Origin: Candidatus Woesearchaeota archaeon
GTDB lineage: Archaea > Nanobdellota > Nanobdellia > Woesearchaeales > GW2011-AR4
DNA: 44,230 nt
Reading direction: 5' to 3'
Assembly (NCBI GenBank): GCA_002688775.1
Contig: NZDH01000019.1
Span: 1-44,230, forward strand
In this document: piece after piece, positions 8,626 to 17,180 of the stretch
Position numbering within the stretch: position 1 is the first letter of the stretch
How the letters are laid out: every line of letters starts with the position of its first letter
The notes under the pieces: model-generated
What the model saw: the letters and a program-made list of their open reading frames with translations, nothing else
Databases searched by the model: none
Told to the model about the DNA's origin: nothing
Program-made: the position numbers and the translations under genes

Positions 8626-11600
8626 ATGGATCCGAAAGAAGATGATGAAATATCTATAGATTTTGGTAAGATAAAGAAATTCTTTAAGAGTGATGAGAAA
8701 GAAGAGAAAAAGGTAGAGGTAAGTACAAGCGATTCTCCAACTAATCAGGAAGCAAAGGATGATGATGTATCTATTGACTTTGGTAAGATAAAGAAATTCT
8801 TTAAGAGTGATGAGAAACCAGATAAGACAGAGCATACACCAACTCACGAAACTGCAAAAGATGATGGAGAATTGTCTTTTGACTTTAGCAAGATTAAAAA
8901 TATTTTTTCCTCGCGAAGTAAAAGTGAAGCAGATTCTGAAGACGAATTGCCGATTGATTGGGGTAAAATTTCTAATTTCATCAAAAAATATGGCATAGTG
9001 CTTATTGCCTTAATACCGATAATCCTTTCTATCTATATAAGAATGCAAGCAGGATTCCTGCCAGTAACAGATGAATGGGCAGCAAACAGCGTGATCAATG
9101 GAATAACATCGCAAATCAGGAGCCAGATTGACCAGCAATATCCTAATTTGCCTGATGCAAATAAAAATGCGCTGGTGGACACAGAATTCCAGAAATTGTT
9201 AAGCGAAAACAAAAAAGAAATTGACGATCAGATTAAAGCAACATCCCTGCAGTTCAAAACATTTTTTCAGGATGAAAATGGGAAAAACTACATGCCGGAC
9301 ATAGATCCGTATTATTGGTTTAGGTACGCTAATAATATTGTTGACCATGGATATCCCGGTGATATTCTAAGAGATGGAAAGTCATATGACAATCACCAAC
9401 TAGCTCCGCTTGGAAGGCCTGTAGCAGGAGACACGTTCCATGCATATTTCCTGGCTTATTTTTTCATTTTTTTTAATTTTTTTATACCTGGCTTAACAGT
9501 AATGAGGTCTATGTTTTATTATCCAGTATTTATCGCTGCTCTGTCTGTTTTGCTTGTATTTCTGATTGCAAGAAGAATAGCTGGCAATACAGGTGGTTTT
9601 TTCGCGGGCCTTATGATGGCTGTCAATTCCGCATTTTTAGGAAGAACCCTGTTTGGGCATGCTGACAGCGACGCATGGGTTGTGTTCTTTCCTCTTTTGA
9701 TTACCTGGCTATTCATAGAAACTATGGATGCCAAAAGTAATCTCAAAGTTATTATTTTCTCTGCACTTGCAGGATTTTTCACAGGATTGTTTACATTCGC
9801 TTGGAATGGCTGGTGGGACATTTTTGATTTTTTAATAGCAACCATAGGTCTGACATTTTTATATTTGGTATTTACAAACTTTGGCGAGATAAGAAGGAAT
9901 ATAAAATTTTTATACCATAACCCAACATTAAGGAAGATTATAATTGTCGGTGTTATATACTTCTTGTCGTCAGTTATATTTGTTACTTCATTTTCAAGCT
10001 TTGATATATTCAAAAACAGTTTTATCGGACCGTTAGGATTTACTTCAATCAAGGCCCCCGTTCTTACATTATCTTTATGGCCAAATGTATTGACAACGGT
10101 TGCTGAACTGAACGAAGGATCGCTAAACGGCATTATAAATTCTGTTGGCGGAAGGTTTATGTTTTTCATAAGCCTAATAGGTTTGGCTCTGGCTATATCA
10201 AGAAAAGAGGGACTAAGGAAGTTTGATTTCTTCTATATACTTGGAACTGCATTATTTTATGTAATCTTGTTCATAAGATTTGGAAATGACAGGCCTATAT
10301 TTTATGAAACATTATCAATAATAGGTGTATTAATCTGGATAATGATCCCATTATTGCTTAGGATTATAATCTCCATTTACGAAAAAGACCAGTCTTATGA
10401 TTTTAAACTATCAATCCTGTTATCCCTATGGATTGTATCCACAATTTTTGCCAGTATAAAGGGAATTAGGTTCACCTTGCTGCTTGCTCCTGCATTCAGT
10501 GTTGCATTTGGTGTTGCTCTTGGAAGATCATACACCTACATTTCCAGACTGCTGACCAAGGAACTAAAAATTCAAAAAATTATAGGAAGCAGCATCTTGA
10601 TTTTGTTGTTGATATTGGCTTTTTACGTCGGTCCTACAAGAGGCGCAATTAATACCTCCAGATCAGACATCCCGATTATTAATGATGCTTGGTTTAATTC
10701 CTTAAATTCAATCAAACTGGACTCAAAAGAAGATGCAATAATAACATCATGGTGGGACTTTGGCCATCATTTCAAGGCTATAGCTGACAGACCTGTAACT
10801 TTTGACGGCACAACTCAAACTTTCCCTCCTGCCCATTGGGTCGGAAAATTGTTAATGATCAGCGATGAAAGAGAAGCTATAGGCATTTTAAGAATGCTAA
10901 ATTGCGGCGGCAACAATGCCTACAATGAATTGTTCAGGATGAACAATGATACACACAAGTCATTGGCAATTGTAAACGAGATTATTTTATTGGATAAAGA
11001 CGACGCAGAAAAAAGATTAAAAAAGCTAGGCATTAATGACGATAAAATTGAAAAAATTCTTTCCAACAGCCATTGTCAGCCCCCTGAATCCTACTTCATC
11101 GCTTCAGAAGATATGATCGGCAAAAGCGGTGTTTGGTCTCATTTTGGAAGCTGGAATTTTGTTAGAGCAGACATATGGAAAAACGCACGAAGAATGTCAC
11201 AGGACAAGGCAGTTGAATACATGATGGACAAGTTCAATTATACAAAAGAAAGAGCAGAAAATACTTATTTTGAAATACAGTCTATAACAACAGACAGCGA
11301 AGCTAATGCATGGGTTGCTCCGTGGCCTGGTTATGGAGGAACAATCAACTGCAACAAAAACGAAAATGGCATTTTTGTCTGCAACAACGGCATGCAAATA
11401 AACTTGAGCAACAACGATGTTTTTGGTATAGATCAACAAGGAACAATAAGACCTAGATCCGCTGCGTTTGTAACAGAAGATGGAATTATGATAAAGGAAT
11501 TCGATGGCAGGACTCTTGACTTTGGCATGACAATCATTCCCCAAAATGAAGATCAAGTTCTGGTTGTTTTATCAAGCAAAGAATTGACTGGGGGGATGTT

Positions 11601-11874
11601 TACAAGAATGTTTTACACTCAAGGTCATGGCCTAAGATATTTCAAATTGTTTAATCATCAGCGTGGATTGACAGGGACCAGCATCTATACTTACAAGGTT
11701 GATTGGGACGGCAAAAACACCACTATTGTGGAAGATTATGTGAAAAAACCCGAACAACAAGAGGAAAAAATTACAGAAACATCGGCAGCTGAACCAGAAG
11801 ATGCTGGTGATGATAATATCGCAATATCAAATAATAGCAAAAATTCAAATAACACAAACTTAAATAATTCTTAA
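8626..11874 (+). CDS. aglB: Archaeal oligosaccharyltransferase AglB (STT3 family) with an unusual repeated cytosolic N-terminus
   Basis: 1082 aa; multi-TM; DPYYWFRYANNIVDHG, HADSDAWVVFFPLLITW, catalytic-site signature SWWDFGHHFKAIADRPVTFDG. Confidence 0.95.
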   Translation: MDPKEDDEISIDFGKIKKFFKSDEKEEKKVEVSTSDSPTNQEAKDDDVSIDFGKIKKFFKSDEKPDKTEHTPTHETAKDDGELSFDFSKIKNIFSSRSKSEADSEDELPIDWGKISNFIKKYGIVLIALIPIILSIYIRMQAGFLPVTDEWAANSVINGITSQIRSQIDQQYPNLPDANKNALVDTEFQKLLSENKKEIDDQIKATSLQFKTFFQDENGKNYMPDIDPYYWFRYANNIVDHGYPGDILRDGKSYDNHQLAPLGRPVAGDTFHAYFLAYFFIFFNFFIPGLTVMRSMFYYPVFIAALSVLLVFLIARRIAGNTGGFFAGLMMAVNSAFLGRTLFGHADSDAWVVFFPLLITWLFIETMDAKSNLKVIIFSALAGFFTGLFTFAWNGWWDIFDFLIATIGLTFLYLVFTNFGEIRRNIKFLYHNPTLRKIIIVGVIYFLSSVIFVTSFSSFDIFKNSFIGPLGFTSIKAPVLTLSLWPNVLTTVAELNEGSLNGIINSVGGRFMFFISLIGLALAISRKEGLRKFDFFYILGTALFYVILFIRFGNDRPIFYETLSIIGVLIWIMIPLLLRIIISIYEKDQSYDFKLSILLSLWIVSTIFASIKGIRFTLLLAPAFSVAFGVALGRSYTYISRLLTKELKIQKIIGSSILILLLILAFYVGPTRGAINTSRSDIPIINDAWFNSLNSIKLDSKEDAIITSWWDFGHHFKAIADRPVTFDGTTQTFPPAHWVGKLLMISDEREAIGILRMLNCGGNNAYNELFRMNNDTHKSLAIVNEIILLDKDDAEKRLKKLGINDDKIEKILSNSHCQPPESYFIASEDMIGKSGVWSHFGSWNFVRADIWKNARRMSQDKAVEYMMDKFNYTKERAENTYFEIQSITTDSEANAWVAPWPGYGGTINCNKNENGIFVCNNGMQINLSNNDVFGIDQQGTIRPRSAAFVTEDGIMIKEFDGRTLDFGMTIIPQNEDQVLVVLSSKELTGGMFTRMFYTQGHGLRYFKLFNHQRGLTGTSIYTYKVDWDGKNTTIVEDYVKKPEQQEEKITETSAAEPEDAGDDNIAISNNSKNSNNTNLNNS
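8650..8700 (+). repeat. Direct DNA repeat copy 1 (aglB N-terminus)
   Basis: 51 bp nearly identical to 8767-8817 (3 differences); encodes ISIDFGKIKKFFKSDEK. Confidence 0.9.
8767..8817 (+). repeat. Direct DNA repeat copy 2 (aglB N-terminus)
   Basis: Encodes VSIDFGKIKKFFKSDEK; contains a 39-bp stretch identical to copy 1. Confidence 0.9.
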
Positions 11875-12552
11875 ATGAAAACAAGCAATATCTGGGCAGT
11901 GATTCCTGCCTATAATGAGGAGAATGAGATTTCCAGTATAGTCAAAAAAACAAAAAAATATGTAAAAAACGTTGTAGTTGTTGATGACGGCAGCGATGAT
12001 CAAACAAAACAATTGGCCCAGAATTCAGGCGCTAAAGTTCTTAAACACCTCGTTAATTTGGGCAAAGGAGCTGCTCTCAAGACAGGTTGTGATTATGTTG
12101 CCAATAAAGGTGCAAAATTTATCATTGCGCTAGATGCTGATGCCCAGCACAACCCAAACGATTTACCTAGATTTATTGAAAAACTAAAAAAATATGATGT
12201 AATTTTTAGCTATAGGAAGCTAAGCAGAGAAATGCCATTGATTCTTCGTATCGGAAATTGGTTTATATCAAACACTGTAAAATTTTTATATGGAATTAAA
12301 TTGAAAGACACCCAATGCGGATTTCGCGCTTTTTCCATTGAAACTTACAGGAAGATCAGGTGGAATGCCCCGGATTATTCAATGGAATCAGAGATGATAT
12401 CAAGAGCAGGAAAGCAAAGGTTAAAATATGTGCAGATTCCAATTGATACAATATATTCAGATAAATACAAAGGAACGACTGTCCTGGATGGTATAAAAAT
12501 TGTCCTGAACATGTTTTGGTGGAAATTTTTTAACAATAAGAACAAGGAGTAG
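11875..12552 (+). CDS. Glycosyltransferase family 2, dolichyl-phosphate sugar synthase (DPM1-like)
   Basis: 225 aa; WAVIPAYNEENEISSIV...VVVDDGSDDQT...NLGKGAALKTG...ALDADAQHNP. Confidence 0.92.
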   Translation: MKTSNIWAVIPAYNEENEISSIVKKTKKYVKNVVVVDDGSDDQTKQLAQNSGAKVLKHLVNLGKGAALKTGCDYVANKGAKFIIALDADAQHNPNDLPRFIEKLKKYDVIFSYRKLSREMPLILRIGNWFISNTVKFLYGIKLKDTQCGFRAFSIETYRKIRWNAPDYSMESEMISRAGKQRLKYVQIPIDTIYSDKYKGTTVLDGIKIVLNMFWWKFFNNKNKE

Positions 12553-12553
12553 A

Positions 12554-12889
12554 ATGGTACTTGGAATACAGATTGCGGGATTTTTATTCGGTATGTTCAT
12601 GATTTACTATTCTTTTGTCAATTATAAGAAGAAGCAGTTCAACGCAAAAGAATTCGGTTTTTGGTTTGTCTTATGGATGGGATTTCTGGTGGTTACGATA
12701 TATCCTGCAATTTTAGATCCACTAACTAAATCATTAAGCTTCTTTAGGACACTGGATTTACTAGTGATAAGCGGAATGTTATTCTTGATTGCAATAAATT
12801 TCTATACGTATGTCGTCACTAGAAAAAACCAGAAGCAACTGGAGAAAATTGTCAGGTCTATAGCAATAAAGAAAGGAAGGAATAAATAA
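12554..12889 (+). CDS. DUF2304 family membrane protein
   Basis: 111 aa, three TM segments, directly downstream of a GT2, as is usual for DUF2304. Confidence 0.8.
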   Translation: MVLGIQIAGFLFGMFMIYYSFVNYKKKQFNAKEFGFWFVLWMGFLVVTIYPAILDPLTKSLSFFRTLDLLVISGMLFLIAINFYTYVVTRKNQKQLEKIVRSIAIKKGRNK

Positions 12890-12942
12890 TAATTTCTAGA
12901 ATAAGGTATACATTTAAAAAGCCCGATTTTATACTCTCGTCC

Positions 12943-14079
12943 ATGGTAATATTAATAAAATTCATTGATAGATACATAGGTAATCCAATTTGCAACTTTT
13001 TAGGATTATTTAATAAAAAAATTCCGGATAACATTAAACCTAATAAAATTCTGGCAGTCCAGCTATGGGGCATTGGGGAAACAATACTGACTCTTCCTTC
13101 GCTTGAAGCACTAAGAAAAAAATTTCCAAAATCAGAAATAGATGTTTTAGCCACATCAAGGAATAAAGATGTTTATTTCAACAATAAGAATATAGACAAT
13201 GTTATTTTATTAAAAACAAACCCATTGTCCATTCTTGGCTTTATTCTTAAAAATATGAAAAAATATGAATTAGTTATTGACATGGAAGAATACCTGAATG
13301 TTTCAGCAATCATGTCCTTTTTTGCAGGCAGGCAAATTGTCGGCTATTCTCATGGCTCAAGGTCGAAATTATACACAAACAAAATCAAGTACAATGACAA
13401 GCAGCATGTAGTAGAAACATACCTGGATTTGATAAGAAATCTGGATGTGAAATATGACACTAATAAATTGTTAAAATTAAATTTTTCAAAAAATGATAAA
13501 AATCAGGTTGATAAATTTCTAAAAAACAATGGAATTAAAAATAAGGATTCTGTTGTTTGTGTTGCCCCTGGAGCTGCAGAATCTGCAAAAGCAAGAATGT
13601 GGCCTTTTGATAGATACGCTGAACTTTGCGATGAAATAATAGCAAAACATAATGAAAAGATAATTTTCACAGGAGCTTTGAATGAAGCTGAATTAATAAA
13701 CACAATACAGGAAAAAATGGAATTCAAAGATAAGGCAATAAATGCAGCAGGAGAGATGACTTTAAATCAAACATTTTATCTTGTTAGCAAATGCGATCTT
13801 TTTATCGGCAATGATGCAGGGCCAATGCACATCGCAGCTGCACAGGGAGTCAAAACTATCGGATTATTCGGACCGAACCTGCCAGTAAGATTCGGACCTT
13901 TTGGCAAAAAGAATGTTGGCTTGTATAAGGGGTACAACTGTGAATTCAGCCCTTGCATTAACGTACATAAAGGCCAAGTTCCAGACTGCCTTTATCCAAA
14001 AAGAAGCAATGATTACCAGAAATGCATGAAAAACATTAGCGTTGATGATGTGCTGAAAGAAGTCGAGAAATTAGTTTAA
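12943..14079 (+). CDS. Glycosyltransferase family 9 (ADP-heptose:LPS heptosyltransferase family)
   Basis: 378 aa; ILAVQLWGIGETILTLPSLEALRKKFPKSEIDVLAT...LFIGNDAGPMHIAAAQGVKTIGLFGP. Confidence 0.9.
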   Translation: MVILIKFIDRYIGNPICNFLGLFNKKIPDNIKPNKILAVQLWGIGETILTLPSLEALRKKFPKSEIDVLATSRNKDVYFNNKNIDNVILLKTNPLSILGFILKNMKKYELVIDMEEYLNVSAIMSFFAGRQIVGYSHGSRSKLYTNKIKYNDKQHVVETYLDLIRNLDVKYDTNKLLKLNFSKNDKNQVDKFLKNNGIKNKDSVVCVAPGAAESAKARMWPFDRYAELCDEIIAKHNEKIIFTGALNEAELINTIQEKMEFKDKAINAAGEMTLNQTFYLVSKCDLFIGNDAGPMHIAAAQGVKTIGLFGPNLPVRFGPFGKKNVGLYKGYNCEFSPCINVHKGQVPDCLYPKRSNDYQKCMKNISVDDVLKEVEKLV

Positions 14080-14825
14080 ACAACATGCACATATTCCCCA
14101 TAAGTAAAAAATCCAACTAATTGCTTTATCTTGGCTATTTTTGGAAACAAATCTTTCTCTAATGAACTTGCTGCTCCAAACAGCTCAAAAACTTCAGGCT
14201 TGAAGATATAGATGCCTGCGTTTACGATGTTTGTAGAGTAATGCTTTGGCTTTTCCTGAAAATCAACAATTAAATCTCCATCAAGTATTGCAATTCCATA
14301 ACTGCTGGCTTTTTCTCTCGTCATCAACCCCATTGTTGCAATATTATCTGATTCTGTGTGTTTTTTAATCATCTTCAGCAAATCAAAATTATTGTACGTA
14401 TCTCCGGACATCACGATAAAGCTGTTGTCAATTTTTCCTTTTACAGCTTTTAATGCATCTGCATTGCCTTTTGCCTGTTTTTCGATTATTTCAACATTTA
14501 TTTTTGCATCTGAAACTTCATTCAACAGCAGATTCATGTTTTTAGTGTGCTGGGTTACAATATAGACTGTTTTTATTCCGAATTTTGAAAAAAATTCAAT
14601 TTGCTGCTTGATTAATGATTCGCCGTTGACATTTTTCAAAGCAAATTTTTGATGTTCTCCCTTTAATAATATGACAGCAGCACTGACTGACTGCTCCTGC
14701 AGTCCTTTTTTTAGAAAATATTCTATTGCCTGTGACCTGCTCCTTATGACAGAGCCGTCTACTTTTGAATCTACAAGTTTCAACAAGGAATTGTCAACCG
14801 ATATTGCTATTTTTGCTTTACTCAT
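14076..14825 (-). CDS. Ribbon-helix-helix DNA-binding domain fused to a sugar-phosphate nucleotidyltransferase domain
   Basis: 249 aa; N-term KIAISVDNSLLKLVDSKVDGSVIRSRSQAIEYFLKKGLQ (RHH) followed by SAAVILLKGEHQK...NGESLIKQQIEFFSKFGIKTVYIVT...FIVMSGDTYNNFDL...NAGIYIFKPEVFEL (NTP_transferase). Confidence 0.85.
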   Translation of the reverse strand: MSKAKIAISVDNSLLKLVDSKVDGSVIRSRSQAIEYFLKKGLQEQSVSAAVILLKGEHQKFALKNVNGESLIKQQIEFFSKFGIKTVYIVTQHTKNMNLLLNEVSDAKINVEIIEKQAKGNADALKAVKGKIDNSFIVMSGDTYNNFDLLKMIKKHTESDNIATMGLMTREKASSYGIAILDGDLIVDFQEKPKHYSTNIVNAGIYIFKPEVFELFGAASSLEKDLFPKIAKIKQLVGFFTYGEYVHVV

Positions 14826-14839
14826 TGGTATGAAAAAGT

Positions 14840-14864
14840 AGTATAAAGTATTACTATTTATACT
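14840..14864. promoter_or_regulatory. Second inverted repeat in the divergent promoter: AGTATAAA-n9-TTTATACT
   Basis: 8-bp arms read directly; overlaps the likely TATA element of the leftward RHH-nucleotidyltransferase gene. Confidence 0.4.
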
Positions 14865-14925
14865 TTTATATTCTAGACTATATATTTATAAACTAAAAAC
14901 AAAAGATTTATATAGAAGTTAATAA

Positions 14926-14942
14926 GTATGAAGTATTCATAC
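14926..14942. promoter_or_regulatory. Palindromic candidate operator GTATGAA-gta-TTCATAC
   Basis: Perfect 7-bp inverted repeat, 3-bp spacer, between a TATA-like element (atttatata, about 14906-14914) and the ATG of the cupin gene at 14954; matching half-site GGTATGAA at 14827-14834. Confidence 0.55.
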
Positions 14943-14953
14943 CATTATGCAAA

Positions 14954-15310
14954 ATGACACAACACAAAGAAGTGCCTAAAGTCTGGGGCAGGGAAATCTG
15001 GATTGTTAATAGGGATTACTGCGGCAAAAAATTGGTACTAAACAAGGGTTTTCGATGTTCAATGCACCATCATAAATCAAAGGATGAGACTTTTTATATC
15101 TTAAAAGGTAAAGTTTTGCTCGAGATAGGGATGCAAAAAACCATAATGCTCCCAGGTGATTCAATGCTGATAAAACCTAATCAAAAGCATAGGTTTACCG
15201 GCTTGGAAGATTCTGAGATAATTGAATTCTCTACGCATCATGAGGATTCCGACTCATACAGGGATGAAGCCTCAGGAAAAGTAGACTTGGATAAGTTGGA
15301 GCTAAAATGA
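14954..15310 (+). CDS. Cupin-domain mannose-6-phosphate isomerase-like protein
   Basis: 118 aa; KVWGREIWIVNRDYCGKKLVLNKGFRCSMHHHKSKDETFYILKGKVLLEIG...MLPGDSMLIKPNQKHRFTG. Confidence 0.88.
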   Translation: MTQHKEVPKVWGREIWIVNRDYCGKKLVLNKGFRCSMHHHKSKDETFYILKGKVLLEIGMQKTIMLPGDSMLIKPNQKHRFTGLEDSEIIEFSTHHEDSDSYRDEASGKVDLDKLELK

Positions 15311-16203
15311 AATGCTTAGTGACAGGCGGAGCTGGATTTATTGGTTCTAATTTGGCTTTAGAACTGGAAAAACAAGGGCACGAAGTTACTGTTGTAGATA
15401 ATTTACTGTCAGGAACAAAAGATAATCTCAAAGATTTCAAAGGTAAATTTGTTGAATTAGATGTTTCAAAACCTTTTGAAATAAATGATAAATTTGATGT
15501 AATATTCCATCAAGCTGCTATAACAGATCCAAGATATCCTGATGATAAAGAAACTTATAGGGCTAATATCGAAGGTTTTAACAATATAGTGAATCTAGCA
15601 AAGAAAAATAATGCAAAGTTAGTATATGCATCAACTGCAGGCTTGTATGGCAATGGTCCAGTTCCGATGAAAGAAGACCAAAAAAAAGAAATTCTGAGTT
15701 CTTATGGAAAGTCAAAATTAGAAATGGATGATATAGCTACAGAATTATTCGACAAGATGCATATTGTTGGTTTAAGATATTTTAATGTATTCGGACCAAG
15801 AGAAACTCATAAAGGAAGGCCAGCCTCTATGATATATCATCTAAGCAAGCAGATTAAAGACGGAAAAAAACCAAGAATTTTCAAGATGGGGGAACAGAAA
15901 AGAGATCACATTTACGTAAAAGATGCTGTTGACGCAACGATATTGGCTGTTTATGCAAAGAAAAGCTGTATCGTAAATGTCGGGACAGGTATCGGAACGA
16001 ATTTCAATGAATTAGTCAGGGTTTTGAACGAAGTTCTAGGTAAAAATCTTGAACCAGAATATTTTGACATGACTTATGATCCTAAAACTTACCAAAGTAA
16101 TACTCAAGCTGATCCAACAAAAGCAACAGAATTTCTTGGATTTAAGTCCAAATGGACACTAAAAGATGGAATAAAAGATTATATGGGGTGGCTATATGGA
16201 TAG
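15307..16203 (+). CDS. hldD: SDR epimerase, ADP-L-glycero-D-manno-heptose 6-epimerase (HldD)-like
   Basis: 298 aa; GGAGFIGSN, SSYGKSKLEMD (YxxxK), RYFNVFGPRETHKGRPASMIYHLSKQIKDGKKPRIFKMGEQKRDHIYVKDAVD closely follows the HldD signature region. Confidence 0.78.
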   Translation: MKCLVTGGAGFIGSNLALELEKQGHEVTVVDNLLSGTKDNLKDFKGKFVELDVSKPFEINDKFDVIFHQAAITDPRYPDDKETYRANIEGFNNIVNLAKKNNAKLVYASTAGLYGNGPVPMKEDQKKEILSSYGKSKLEMDDIATELFDKMHIVGLRYFNVFGPRETHKGRPASMIYHLSKQIKDGKKPRIFKMGEQKRDHIYVKDAVDATILAVYAKKSCIVNVGTGIGTNFNELVRVLNEVLGKNLEPEYFDMTYDPKTYQSNTQADPTKATEFLGFKSKWTLKDGIKDYMGWLYG

Positions 16204-17179
16204 ATTAAACAAAGAAAAATTAGTGAATATTCTTAAGCAATTTAAGGATAAAAAAGTCCTTGTTGTAGGGGACATCATGCTTGACAAATATATTTGGGGT
16301 GACGTGTCAAGGATAAGCCCAGAAGCGCCTGTCCAGATAGTTCATGTCATGAAAGAGACTTTTGCACCAGGCGGAGCATCTAATGTCGGGAATAATATTT
16401 CCTCATTAAGCGGCAAAGTCATGATGGTGGGCATAGCCGGAGATGATCATGCAAAAAATGTCTTGTTGGAAGATCTTAAGAAAAGAAGCATAAACACTAA
16501 TGGAATTTTCTTGGATAAAGACAAGCCAACAACCCAGAAAGTTAGGATAATAGGAAAAGGCCAGCAACTGTTAAGGGTGGATTATGAAGATAAGGAGCAT
16601 ATCCATAAAACAATTGAAAAATCAATAATGGATTATATTGAAAAAACCATCAAGGAAGTCGATGTTGTTGTCATAGCTGATTATGCAAAAGGAGTCATCA
16701 CACCTGAGATAAGCGCCAGCCTGATTAAATTGGCAAAGGAAAATAATAAAGAAGTCATTGTTGACCCAAAACCAAATCATAGGGATCTTTATGCAAATGC
16801 GACCTTGATCACTCCGAACAGCCTTGAAGCATGCAAGATGACTGATTTTGACGAGGTGAATGATGCAAATGCTACTGAAATCGGGTCAAAATTGATGAAA
16901 TATCTGAACACGAATGTATTGATAACTAGAGGCAACAAAGGCATGTCATTGTTTGAGAAAGATGGAAGTAAAACGCATATCCCAACCAGCGCTAGGGAAG
17001 TCTACAGCTTGATTGGTGCCGGAGATACTGTAATAGCCACCATTGCACTGGCAGTTGCATCAGGAGCAAATTTCAAGGATGCTGCTATACTGGCAAACAT
17101 CGCTGCTGGAATAAAATTAGGAAAAATAGGCACTGCTTCCGTATCCATAGATGAGATCATGAAAGAGTTAGTGTCATAA
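16196..17179 (+). CDS. hldA: PfkB-family kinase, D-glycero-beta-D-manno-heptose-7-phosphate kinase (HldE domain I / HldA)-like
   Basis: 327 aa; KVLVVGDIMLDKYIWGDVSRISPEAPVQIVHVMKETFAPGGASNVGNNISSL...SLIGAGDTVIATIALAVASGA. Confidence 0.87.
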   Translation: MDRLNKEKLVNILKQFKDKKVLVVGDIMLDKYIWGDVSRISPEAPVQIVHVMKETFAPGGASNVGNNISSLSGKVMMVGIAGDDHAKNVLLEDLKKRSINTNGIFLDKDKPTTQKVRIIGKGQQLLRVDYEDKEHIHKTIEKSIMDYIEKTIKEVDVVVIADYAKGVITPEISASLIKLAKENNKEVIVDPKPNHRDLYANATLITPNSLEACKMTDFDEVNDANATEIGSKLMKYLNTNVLITRGNKGMSLFEKDGSKTHIPTSAREVYSLIGAGDTVIATIALAVASGANFKDAAILANIAAGIKLGKIGTASVSIDEIMKELVS

Positions 17180-17180
17180 A

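Noticed and set aside
8617-8847. 76-aa minus-strand ORF with internal repetition
   Set aside because: The repetition is the reverse complement of the duplicated AglB N-terminal repeats.
9519-10169. 216-aa minus-strand ORF
   Set aside because: Antisense inside aglB, whose frame has clear OST motifs; no recognisable domain.
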